Shown: positions 33,839 to 42,184, counted from the stretch's first letter. The stretch: DNA of 64,000 bases from Mycoplasmatota bacterium (GCA_018622675.1 CP076020.1:1302001-1366000), one strand, 5' to 3'. Notes: generated by a model not told the origin, from the letters alone. Made by a program: numbers and translations.

Positions 33839-34888
33839 TTACCTAAATATCCATAGTTCTAATTTCTCTATGGCCCAATATAAATATCTTTGTTCATCTG
33901 TGATTAATCTTCCCATCACTTGCATACCTATTTTAATATCTTCTACAGAATCATCTGAAGATAATTGATTAGAAGATAATTTTGCTGTTACCAAATAGAA
34001 TGATTGTCCACTTGATTGGTCAAATCTGCTATCTGTTTCAATTTCAATCACTTCTGCTTGTGCATATCCATATGTCCTTACAGATAAAGCAGGCACTTCA
34101 ACCCTTACTTTTTGACCAACATGAATTTTTGCTATATCTTGGTTTAAGACCAAGAACTGAACTGTTAATTTATCTTCTTCATTGATTTTATGAACTCTTA
34201 AAAGTTCTTGACCAGAGACGACTGTACTACCAGGGGAAGCGTCATAAACAAAATGAATAACTCCGTCATATTGTGCATATATTTTATATTGTTCTAGTTG
34301 CTGATCTAGTTTTTCTATTTCATTTTCATATTGATCTATGGTTTGTTCTTGCTGATTAATATTCTCTGTCACTTCCACAATTTTGGTTTGCTTAAATTTT
34401 ACTGGTTCTGTTGAATCATTTAATAAGTCTAAATAAGTTTCCATTTCATAATATTTTGTCACATGGTCAATATTCGTTAATTCAAACAAATTAGTATCCG
34501 TTTGTACAGATGTCAAATATAAACGACTAATTGTTAAATCTTCTTCAATAGAAGAAAGTGCATTTTGATAACTTCTCTTGTCAGCCTCAATAGACCTACC
34601 ATCAAGTTCTAATATTAAGTCACCCTTATTTACAAAGGCACCTTCTCCAAAATAAGTATTTAAGACACTAGTATTTACTAAGGGTATAACACTTTGAGTC
34701 TCTTCTGTTTTTACCATACCACTTGCTTGTACAACAATTTCTTTTTTTCCAAAATAACTCCACACTAAAGCCAAAGTCAATAAGCCTAATACAAAGTAGA
34801 AAAACCACAACATGAAATTTGGTATTTTATGCTCTACGACTTCTCTCGCTTCTGATAAGTCCTTAAACTCAATCACTTTACTTGGCAT
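33839..34888 (-). CDS. HlyD-family membrane fusion / bacteriocin secretion accessory protein
   Basis: 349 aa. One N-terminal transmembrane helix (FMLWFFYFVLGLLTLALVW), the lipoyl-like half (VVQASGMVKTEETQSV, VNKGDLILELDGRSIEADK), a coiled coil (EITENINQQEQTIDQYENEIEKLDQQLEQYK, core EQTIDQYENEIEKLDQQ), second half-lipoyl (YAQYDGVIHFVYDASPGSTVVSG) and beta-barrel. Works with the C39 ABC transporter to export the peptide. Its start overlaps the transporter end by 11 nt. Confidence 0.9.
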   Translation of the reverse strand: MPSKVIEFKDLSEAREVVEHKIPNFMLWFFYFVLGLLTLALVWSYFGKKEIVVQASGMVKTEETQSVIPLVNTSVLNTYFGEGAFVNKGDLILELDGRSIEADKRSYQNALSSIEEDLTISRLYLTSVQTDTNLFELTNIDHVTKYYEMETYLDLLNDSTEPVKFKQTKIVEVTENINQQEQTIDQYENEIEKLDQQLEQYKIYAQYDGVIHFVYDASPGSTVVSGQELLRVHKINEEDKLTVQFLVLNQDIAKIHVGQKVRVEVPALSVRTYGYAQAEVIEIETDSRFDQSSGQSFYLVTAKLSSNQLSSDDSVEDIKIGMQVMGRLITDEQRYLYWAIEKLELWIFR

Positions 34889-37058
34889 GATTTACTACCT
34901 CACTTTCTCCAACTTGACTAACCCACAAACTATAATAAAAACCTTTTTGATTCATTAACTCCTTATGACTGCCAAATTCTTTGATTTCTCCTTGGTCCAT
35001 CACCGCAATTTTATCTGCCTTTCTTATCGTTGATAATCTATGGGCAATGATAATCTTGGTTAAGTCTTTATATTGGTTAAATAGAACCTCTGTAATTGCT
35101 TCTTCAGTTTTCGCATCTAAATTAGATGTTGCTTCATCAAGAATAATAATACTAGGTTGTTTTAATAATGCTCTAGCAATAGCTAAACGTTGTCTTTGAC
35201 CACCACTCAAATTAGAACCGCCTTCTATTAAGGGTGACTGATATTTTTTAGGTAAGGCTTGTACAAATTCATCTATTTTTAAAAGTTCACAAACTTGCTT
35301 CATTTCACTATAGTTAACTGAATCTTGTCCTAAGAATAGGTTATCTTCAACTGAACCACTAAATAAAAATACATCTTGTGAAACATAACCAATGTGATTT
35401 CTCAAACACTCTTTATTAATTGACTCCAGATCCATATCATCTATTTTTATCTCACCTTTTTCTGCTTTGTATAAGTGTAATATTAATTTAGCTAAGGTTG
35501 TCTTTCCTGAACCAGACTCTCCAACAAGCGCAATTGATTCTCCTTTTTTGATTGAAAGAGATAGTTTGTTTAAAACCAGTCTTCTTGACCCATATCTAAA
35601 ATCAATATCTTTTAGTTCAATATTGCCTTTAATTATTTCAGGTTTATATTTCTTTTTTTCATCTGGACCATACTCTAATTCTAGATCGATGATCTCGGAT
35701 AAACGTTCACTTGCTACAACTGCACTTTGTATTTGTTGCTGAAGACCAATTAAATTTTTAAGTGGACTTAAAAAATATGCAAGTAAAGCATTAAAGGTTA
35801 AAAGTTGACCTAGAGTGATTTCACCTCTAATAACCATCAATGCCCCATACCATAAAATAAACAATCCGCCTATTGCTTCTACTGCACCAATCATAGAACC
35901 TTGAACATTTCCTAGTATGCCACCTTTTTTACCAATCAATACACTTTTTATATATCGACTCTCAGTTTCTAAACTGGCTGAATCTTCTGCATTATAGGCT
36001 TTGATGGTTTCAACGCCATGAATACTCTCAATCAATTGAGAACTCACCTTTGCACCTTGTTCCATAGATCTTCTTTGAATTCTTTTAAATGGTTTAATAA
36101 ACGCATAAACCAAAACAGCATATAAAACAGCTATAATAACAGAAATCAAGAACATAGTAGGGTTTATCGTATATAATATAATGCCACCAATTATGACCAT
36201 TATTGTGTCTAGCATAATGGTTAGGGCTGCACCACTTACAACATCTTTAATAATTCCCGCATCTTGAAATCTTGATGTTATTTCACCGATTTGTCTTGAT
36301 GAAAAGAAATTCAAGGGTAATTTAGTTACATGTTTATAATAGCCAAGCATTAATGGGATATCTAATCTAATAGATAAGTACATTAACAGATGACTTCTAA
36401 ATGCTCCCAATATCACATTTAACAAGTACAAGCCAACAAAAGCTAAAGATACAATGTGTAAGGTTTTCTCTAAACCATAAGGGATGATTTCATCCATTAA
36501 AAACTTAAAGTAAAAAGACCCAATAATTCCAAATATAGTTAAAACAACACTCATTAAAAATACATTAATCAATAAGCCTTTTTGTGGGGTAAGCATTTTA
36601 AAAAACCTTGTAAACGATCCCTTAGTCTCATTTCTTTTTTTAAAGTTATAACTCGGTTTTAAAATCACAAGATATCCAGTCCACATACCTGCAAAATCAT
36701 CAAAAGATAATTTTCTTAATCCTTTGGCTGGATCACAAATAATAACCTTTTTTTCATTGATTTTATGAATGACTACATAATGTTGAATATTATCTTCTGT
36801 AAGAACATTCGCAATCGCTGGCAATGGGAATTGAGTTAATAGGTTTTCTCTGGTGCCTTTAATAGCTTTTGCTGTAAATCCTAATTGTTCTGCGGCTTTA
36901 ACTAAACCAAAGACACTGGTTCCATAAGAATCAGTGCCTGCTATTTCTCTTATTTTAAACATTTGTAGTTTTAAATCATATGTTTTGCTAATTGTTGATA
37001 GACAAGCAGCGCCACAATCTTTAATGTCATGTTGTTTTACACAAATATATTTTTTCAC
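34878..37058 (-). CDS. C39 peptidase-containing ABC bacteriocin exporter (PCAT)
   Basis: 726 aa. N-terminal C39 peptidase with QHDIKDCGAACLSTI (catalytic Cys15), HYVVIHKI (His93) and DPAKG (Asp109); six-helix ABC transmembrane domain (about 155-440); ATPase with Walker A GESGSGKTT, signature LSGGQRQR and Walker B IIILDEATSNLD. It cuts double-glycine leaders and exports the core peptide, matching the precursor at 32844-33194. Start is GTG at 37058 with GAGGGGG 10 nt upstream. First gene of the operon. Confidence 0.96.
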   Translation of the reverse strand: MKKYICVKQHDIKDCGAACLSTISKTYDLKLQMFKIREIAGTDSYGTSVFGLVKAAEQLGFTAKAIKGTRENLLTQFPLPAIANVLTEDNIQHYVVIHKINEKKVIICDPAKGLRKLSFDDFAGMWTGYLVILKPSYNFKKRNETKGSFTRFFKMLTPQKGLLINVFLMSVVLTIFGIIGSFYFKFLMDEIIPYGLEKTLHIVSLAFVGLYLLNVILGAFRSHLLMYLSIRLDIPLMLGYYKHVTKLPLNFFSSRQIGEITSRFQDAGIIKDVVSGAALTIMLDTIMVIIGGIILYTINPTMFLISVIIAVLYAVLVYAFIKPFKRIQRRSMEQGAKVSSQLIESIHGVETIKAYNAEDSASLETESRYIKSVLIGKKGGILGNVQGSMIGAVEAIGGLFILWYGALMVIRGEITLGQLLTFNALLAYFLSPLKNLIGLQQQIQSAVVASERLSEIIDLELEYGPDEKKKYKPEIIKGNIELKDIDFRYGSRRLVLNKLSLSIKKGESIALVGESGSGKTTLAKLILHLYKAEKGEIKIDDMDLESINKECLRNHIGYVSQDVFLFSGSVEDNLFLGQDSVNYSEMKQVCELLKIDEFVQALPKKYQSPLIEGGSNLSGGQRQRLAIARALLKQPSIIILDEATSNLDAKTEEAITEVLFNQYKDLTKIIIAHRLSTIRKADKIAVMDQGEIKEFGSHKELMNQKGFYYSLWVSQVGESEVVNHAK

Positions 37059-37146
37059 TTATTAGTATCCCCCTCAAAATATAAAAATTCCTTTAAGAAA
37101 TCTTCCTCATCTTCTACTTCATTTAAATATCATATAAATAAAACAT
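37055..37146 (-). pseudogene. Possible 30-residue ORF before the exporter, frame broken
   Basis: The 37055-37129 frame (NEVEDEEDFLKEFLYFEGDTNK with a preceding YL) stops in TGA that overlaps the exporter GTG (GTGA), a pattern of translational coupling. An ATG at 37146 starts MFYLYDI and stops at once; one more T in the TTT near 37126-37128 would fuse both into about 30 residues. No ribosome site before the ATG. Weak case. Confidence 0.25.
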
Positions 37147-37455
37147 AAAAATATTTGAGTAGGGAGTATATATAATCAGTTATCTTTAGCTAAATCATCA
37201 TGTAGATATCTATTTTATGTTTTTTTAGATACTTAAACAATTTAGTTTATGCATTAACTCTTTGATATTTTTTACACATTCACGGTATAATATACCTAAT
37301 TTATAATATAGTACCATAGATTAATAAATAAAACACCGGCGTATATGTCATACATTTTAAAATTAGTTACCTAAATTTATTTAGAATATAAATGATTACT
37401 GTTCTGCTTCTCTTTTTGTAATTATAATTTGCATTAATTCTCAAAGTCTTACAAA

Positions 37456-37495
37456 AAACCAACCCCGTAATTTTCTTACAATTCGAAGTTGGTTT
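37456..37495 (-). terminator. Minus-strand terminator-like hairpin
   Basis: AAACCAAC (37456-37463) pairs with GTTGGTTT (37488-37495); the minus strand continues with TTTTTTG. A short open frame (37522 to about 37640, ending DRTGGLLL) without a start lies just before it on that strand, which may be the tail of a lost gene. The rest of 37147-37740 has nothing I can name. Confidence 0.5.
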
Positions 37496-37740
37496 GCAAT
37501 AAATATATTAATCTAAAAAATCTATAATAAAAGTCCACCAGTTCTATCACTAGCAATAACTTGCCTTATACGCATAATATTATTTTTAAAAATTCTTCTT
37601 ACTTTTCTTGATGAATTAAAATGGAATTTTATTCAATGATTGGCATTACGTACTTTAAGTAATTTCTGATAATGTTTCAAACAGTTTTGAATTTATTATC
37701 ATTAACCTTAAATTCCGTTTCGAAAAACTGACCTTTTTTT

Positions 37741-38052
37741 ATATAGACCCTTTGAAATTTCTTAATTTAAGATCATCTTATATAAAATGTATTTAAAGAT
37801 AAAAAAGAAATAAAAAAAGAGTAGAATCAATGAAAATCACTAATTTTACCCTAAATAATAGAAAAAGTTGCTTTATGTTAGAACGCTTAAAACGTCTATA
37901 TTTAGGCGTCAAACGCTATAAAGCAACTTGGTATAATCAACCTGTCTTGTCATTACGGAGTTTTACTCCAAAATCGCTATTTTCATACGGAGTTTTACTC
38001 TGTTTCGTATGGAAAGTTGTATGTTTTAATACGGAGTTGCTTTATAAGGCAA
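37741..38052 (+). repeat. Structured island repeat, copy R3
   Basis: The most regular copy. ATATAGAC...TTGAAAT start as in R1; part 1 AGAGTAGAATCAATGAAAATCACT; part 2 a perfect 12-bp stem AAGTTGCTTTAT (37865-37876) with ATAAAGCAACTT (37918-37929) enclosing ACGTCTA/TTAGGCGT; part 3 CTGTCTTGTCATTACGG with GGAGTTTTACTC units at 37955 and 37987 and a closing ACGGAGTTGCTTTAT. The ORF over 37830-38090 is a by-product of the repeat. Confidence 0.88.
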
Positions 38053-38116
38053 GGAAAAGAGCAAGATTTATGATGATCTTGCTCTTGTGATTATGTATAT
38101 ATCTTGTTCCCTGCTT

Positions 38117-38632
38117 TTAAAAATAAAACAAAGTTGCTAAGGGCTTAAATAATTTACTCTTTTTATAAATAACTTTAACATCTTTTGATAAGAAAATTTC
38201 TTTAAGTTTAGTATAATCTTGCTTCTTCATTGAATACTCATGAAAGAATAAACTTCTTTTCAGACCTTTTCTAACAATTGTGATTACCTCATAATCTCCT
38301 TTAAGAAATAGATTTTCCTTGCAAAAAACTATCTTTTTTATCCCATTGTTGTAGATTTTTTCTTTTCTTCTCATTAATGTTTTATACCCGAAATATCCAT
38401 CGTGTTCTTTAATTTGGAAATTTGACTCCATAATGATATGTAGCATATTATTGGTAAAAAAGACTAATAAATTGATATATATCAGGAGTTCAAATATTGT
38501 ATAGTTTTCTTCTGGCTTTATCAAGCCTGTCATGGTTAGGATTACAAATGTTAAAAAATAGAAATTAGGGATTAAAACTATTATCAAAACAAATAGTACG
38601 ACATATGTTCTTTCTTTATTAAATATCTTCAA
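38117..38632 (-). CDS. Membrane protein of unknown function with PH-like tail
   Basis: 171 aa. Two transmembrane segments (about 8-35 and 46-66), then a basic, beta-rich cytoplasmic part (FGYKTLMRRKEKIYNNGIKKIVF). It loosely resembles bacterial PH-domain/YcxB-like proteins but I cannot assign a family. It is the last gene of the RHS/recombinase module, 257 bp after the putative immunity gene. Could be a second immunity protein; inference only. Confidence 0.6.
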   Translation of the reverse strand: MKIFNKERTYVVLFVLIIVLIPNFYFLTFVILTMTGLIKPEENYTIFELLIYINLLVFFTNNMLHIIMESNFQIKEHDGYFGYKTLMRRKEKIYNNGIKKIVFCKENLFLKGDYEVITIVRKGLKRSLFFHEYSMKKQDYTKLKEIFLSKDVKVIYKKSKLFKPLATLFYF

Positions 38633-38697
38633 TGTTTATCGACCTCATTCAATAACAATTTTACTACTCTCTTATTGGTCTCCTTGTCTAGTTTGTA

Positions 38698-38841
38698 TTA
38701 TACATTATTATCTATAAAGTGGGGATAGTATCGTGTTTTTTCATAGCAGTCCATCTTTTCCACTTTCACAAATAACTTTTCATAATCAAGTTCATAATCA
38801 ATAGAATTGGATCCGTTATAATATAATTGCTTTTTTATTAT
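38698..38841 (-). pseudogene. Short gene remnant
   Basis: An open stretch of 47 codons without a start, ending EKMDCYEKTRYYPHFIDNNV and TAA at 38700-38698. It lies between two minus-strand genes. The DNA for CYEKT resembles plus-strand DNA at 28324-28355, so it is likely a decayed copy of something present twice in the island. The rest of 38633-38889 has no visible feature. Confidence 0.3.
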
Positions 38842-38889
38842 CTAATCTAGAAATTAAATAAGCAAATAATCACTAAAGACTAATCATTC

Positions 38890-39363
38890 TCAATCATATA
38901 TACTTTTTTCTTTTATTGACCTCCATGCTTTTAGTTTAGCATCCAATGGAATATTAGACAATTCAGTAACTCGTTTATTTTTTAACGTAGAAAGGATAAA
39001 ATTCTTTTTAATCTGTTTTAGTAAGTCTTTGTCTTTGCAGCAAATCTCAATATTTCTATGATCAATGATAATCATACTCATAAACCAATTAGATTCAATG
39101 AAATCTTCATATGTTTCTATTGTAGAACGTTTTACCTTTTTATAACTAAACAATATTTTTGCAAATTCAGGTATATTTTCATTTTTTATTCGAAAAACAT
39201 GATTTTTTATAAAATGATCAGACTTATCTAGGTCACTATCATTATTGGTATAGGATTCCCAATAAATAATCTCTATATTCCAATTAGAATAATCTATATC
39301 ATTAAATAGAATTTTAAAAATATTTGTTGCCCAACTATCAAATTTCATTACTATTCCATCCAT
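38890..39363 (-). CDS. Putative immunity protein of RHS toxin
   Basis: 157 aa, soluble, acidic, with Trp-rich N-terminus (FDSWATNIFKILFNDIDY, NWNIEIIYWES). No family recognised. The ATG at 39363 overlaps the end of the RHS-tip gene (stop 39351) and has AAAGGAG upstream, so it is coupled to it. RHS and other polymorphic toxins are nearly always followed by their immunity gene, and the assignment rests on this position. Confidence 0.6.
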   Translation of the reverse strand: MDGIVMKFDSWATNIFKILFNDIDYSNWNIEIIYWESYTNNDSDLDKSDHFIKNHVFRIKNENIPEFAKILFSYKKVKRSTIETYEDFIESNWFMSMIIIDHRNIEICCKDKDLLKQIKKNFILSTLKNKRVTELSNIPLDAKLKAWRSIKEKSIYD

Positions 39364-40025
39364 TGATCTTCACTCCTTTCACCAAATATAATTATTACAA
39401 ATGTAGCAAAAGCTGTAGCTGTTGCGGGAATAAGCACGTCATCAGCAGCTCCCACTCCAGTGATATCATTGGCTGTAAGCCATATTAACGCCGCTCCTGT
39501 AGCAACCAAGCCTAAAGCCGCTAATGCTTTACTAGGCTCTCTTGCAGGTTGTCTTGGTTTTTCTTGAGACCAATCCCAATCATGATCATGATCGTAACCC
39601 ACATCTTCGCCCTTATGATGGTCATGGTCTAATAAAGGCTTCCCATCAGGCCCATACTCTCTTTCCTGCTTCAAAGAGCCATCTGGGTAATATATTCTTT
39701 TCGTTGAACCTGGTTTTCCCCTATTCGGATTTCGATGGTTTCCCTTACGATCAAATAGCATAACTAAACTTCCATTAATGAAATAATTACTGTATCCTAA
39801 ACCTCTTGTTGGAATTACCTCATAACTGCCATATCCAGATATTTGTGTATTCAAGATCGGATTGCCTAAAGCATATGAGTATATATTATTTCTTAAGTTG
39901 CCTACTTTACCAAGTAATCCATCAGCATTTATAAATCTACCTATTTCTGGATTATAATATCTTGATTGTAAATAATACAAGCCTGTATCAACATCATAGA
40001 ATTTATGAATTTCAAAGTTGTACAT
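39351..40025 (-). CDS. Orphan RHS core tip fused to a C-terminal toxin-like region
   Basis: 224 aa. Residues 9-37 (FYDVDTGLYYLQSRYYNPEI, then GRFINADG) are the end of the RHS-repeat core, where a full RHS protein is normally over 1000 aa, so this is a displaced C-terminal tip. The following part has NPNRGKPGSTKRIYYPDGSL and a DHDHHKGEDVGYDHDHDWDW His/Asp cluster, possibly a metal-dependent nuclease-type tip, and then a hydrophobic segment LAALGLVATGAALIWLTA. No ribosome site before the ATG and a stop lies six codons upstream. It has a good promoter, so it may serve as a cassette for recombination with a complete rhs gene. Confidence 0.8.
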   Translation of the reverse strand: MYNFEIHKFYDVDTGLYYLQSRYYNPEIGRFINADGLLGKVGNLRNNIYSYALGNPILNTQISGYGSYEVIPTRGLGYSNYFINGSLVMLFDRKGNHRNPNRGKPGSTKRIYYPDGSLKQEREYGPDGKPLLDHDHHKGEDVGYDHDHDWDWSQEKPRQPAREPSKALAALGLVATGAALIWLTANDITGVGAADDVLIPATATAFATFVIIIFGERSEDQWME

Positions 40026-40133
40026 AAGAAAGGTAAGTAATCATTTCTGAGATGTCAGATTATACTAACCCACAACATCATTTTATTTTGTTGAGATAAG
40101 TTATTATAACCCAATAATAAATTTCATAAATAA

Positions 40134-40162
40134 ATTATAGCACTTGGTATTATTAACTTCAA
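40134..40162 (-). promoter_or_regulatory. Promoter of the RHS tip gene
   Basis: Minus strand TTGAAG (40162-40157), 17-nt spacer, TATAAT (40139-40134), about 110 nt before the RHS-tip start. Confidence 0.6.
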
Positions 40163-40169
40163 GCCACTT

Positions 40170-41786
40170 TTAGATTTCTTTGTTAAGTCCTACTAAAATA
40201 ATTTTTAACTCATTGAAATAACGTTTATTAATCTTTTTTACAGGGCTTACCACTATTTTTTCAATGAGTTCATTGATTATCTCTACCGACAATGATGATT
40301 CCTCATTCTTTTTGTACTTGCTTATTATCTTATAAATATATTTTAAACTCTGTAAAACTTTTTCTTCATCAGAATCATTCGTATAATTTTTTAATTTATC
40401 TTTTATTTTCGTTTGCTCTTGTTGATATTCGCTGATTAACTTCTTATATGTCGTTTCATCGATTATCTCTTTTGCATAGTCTTCATACATCCTTTTAGTT
40501 ATTGCTATAAGAAGATTTTGTCTTCTTTCGAGATTATTCTTTTTATCTTGATGTTCAGATAAATCCATGTGATCCGCAATTGTATTTGTACAATATTTAA
40601 TAAACTCAGTTTCAGTATCTGAATTAACGAATAGATTATTTATATAGTTCTTTACATAGAGCTTTAAGAATGCATAGTTAACTTGGTTGTTTCTTATACA
40701 TTCTTTAGGATTGTTGTAATGATTCATGCATTTATAAAATGCTCTTACAGAATTATTTCCGCTCGGCTTTATTCCTAGCGCTAATCGTTTTCCACACTGA
40801 GAACAAAATAAGATCCCCTTAAACAAATTTTCATGTTTATTCTTGCTCTTAGAATGTCTTGATTTCATGTACTTTTGAACTAATTTAAAGTCTCTTCTTG
40901 AAATAATCGCCTGATGAGTATTCTCCACAACAATTCTATCTTCTTCTGGCACCCTTACTCTTTCTTTTGTCTTATAATTAATCGTTTCATACTTACGATT
41001 AACCATATCCCCCATGTAAACTTTATCACATAGAATCATTCGTACTGTTGCGTATCTCCACCTGTATTTATATTCCTCATCGCCCTCCTTAATAAAGCGA
41101 TTAAATGTTGTGTCTCCTCTAGAACGTCTTAATTCGGCTGGTGTTGTTATCTTTCTTCTTGTTAACTCATGAGCTATTCTAGTACCGCCATTACCTTCTA
41201 ATGCTAGCTTGAAAATTAGCCTTACTGTTTTAGCTGCGACTTCATCTATAACAAGATGGTTCCCATCCTCTTTGTCTTGCAAGTATCCATAGGGTGGTTG
41301 TGACGATATAAACAATCCTTGATAAGCTCTTTCTCTTTTTGCTGATTTGATTTTTTTACTTAAATCTCTTGAATACATATCATTTAGAATATTTTTAAAT
41401 GGTGTAATGTCATTGTTATCATGAATCGTATCAACATTGTCATTAATAGCTATATACCTAATATTTTTACTTCTAAAGAATATATCAGTGTAATATCCAG
41501 TTTGGATATAGTCTCTACCTAATCTACTGAGGTCCTTAGTAATTATCATATTGATATTCTTCTTTTCTATATCATCTATCATCCTATTAAAAGCTGGCCG
41601 ATCATAATTCAAGCCAGAGTAGCCGTCATCAACATAGACATTATAGATTAAAAATTCGTGTTCCAAACAATATTTTTTAAGCATCATTTTTTGCGTCTCG
41701 ATGCTACTTGAATCTGTAGGGTTCCCATCATCTGAAGATAGCCTACAATATAAAGCTGCTTTGTAAATTATTTTTTCCTTATTCAC
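40170..41786 (-). CDS. Large serine recombinase (TnpX/TndX-like)
   Basis: 538 aa. Resolvase domain with nucleophile Ser17 in ALYCRLSSDDG, then QKMMLKKYC, FVDDGYSG-like VYVDDGYSGLNYDRPAF and ITKDLSRLGRDYIQTGYY; a recombinase domain; a zinc ribbon CSQCGKRLAL ... CMNHYNNPKEC; and a C-terminal coiled coil. This is the layout of recombinases of mobilisable elements such as Tn4451/Tn5397. I chose GTG at 41786 with AAAGAGGTGAT upstream; the frame is open to 41813. It lies between R4/tRNA-Cys and the RHS module and is the only integrase-type gene in the island. Confidence 0.93.
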   Translation of the reverse strand: MNKEKIIYKAALYCRLSSDDGNPTDSSSIETQKMMLKKYCLEHEFLIYNVYVDDGYSGLNYDRPAFNRMIDDIEKKNINMIITKDLSRLGRDYIQTGYYTDIFFRSKNIRYIAINDNVDTIHDNNDITPFKNILNDMYSRDLSKKIKSAKRERAYQGLFISSQPPYGYLQDKEDGNHLVIDEVAAKTVRLIFKLALEGNGGTRIAHELTRRKITTPAELRRSRGDTTFNRFIKEGDEEYKYRWRYATVRMILCDKVYMGDMVNRKYETINYKTKERVRVPEEDRIVVENTHQAIISRRDFKLVQKYMKSRHSKSKNKHENLFKGILFCSQCGKRLALGIKPSGNNSVRAFYKCMNHYNNPKECIRNNQVNYAFLKLYVKNYINNLFVNSDTETEFIKYCTNTIADHMDLSEHQDKKNNLERRQNLLIAITKRMYEDYAKEIIDETTYKKLISEYQQEQTKIKDKLKNYTNDSDEEKVLQSLKYIYKIISKYKKNEESSLSVEIINELIEKIVVSPVKKINKRYFNELKIILVGLNKEI

Positions 41787-41914
41787 TTTGATCACCTCTT
41801 TACGATTAATCACATAAAGAGTTCAAATTATCAAGTGTTTTCTAAAATATACCCATTCCACCAGTATAGGTAAAGGAATTTCTACATTAAAAAACATCAA
41901 ATTTAAATATGTTT

Positions 41915-42065
41915 GAAAATATGAAAAAAGCAATAAAAAAAGAGTAAAATCAATGAAAAATCACTCATTTTACTCTAAATAATCGAAAAAGCAACTCCGT
42001 ATGAAACGCTTAAAATGCCTATATTTAGCCGTTTAATGCTATAAAGCCGCTTGGTATAATCATCG
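41915..42065 (+). repeat. Structured island repeat, copy R4, truncated at tRNA-Cys
   Basis: AGAGTAAAAT (41941-41950) pairs with ATTTTACTCT (41967-41976). It continues with GAAAAAGCAACTCCGTATGAAACGC and CGCTTGGTATAATCATCG as in R1, but stops there: R1 goes on with TGTCTTGTCATTACGG and the GGAGTTTTACTC units, while here the 3' end of tRNA-Cys begins at 42066. Part 3 is missing. Confidence 0.85.
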
Positions 42066-42139
42066 TGGAGGACCCTGCCGGATTTGAACCGGCGGTGAGG
42101 GAGTTGCAGTCCCGTGCCTTACCACTTGGCTAAGGGTCC
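42066..42139 (-). tRNA. tRNA-Cys (GCA)
   Basis: 74 nt with CCA. Acceptor GGACCCT pairs with AGGGTCC, discriminator U73 as required for Cys, anticodon loop CTGCAAC gives GCA. Its 3' end is the right boundary of the island. Confidence 0.95.
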
Positions 42140-42184
42140 ACATAAAAGATAAAGAGTAAGTCGCCTTACTCTTAGTTGTTATAG

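Noticed and set aside
37830-38090. Plus-strand ORF of 86 aa
   Set aside because: It consists of repeat R3 sequence, has no ribosome site, and the equivalent frame is not kept in the other copies.
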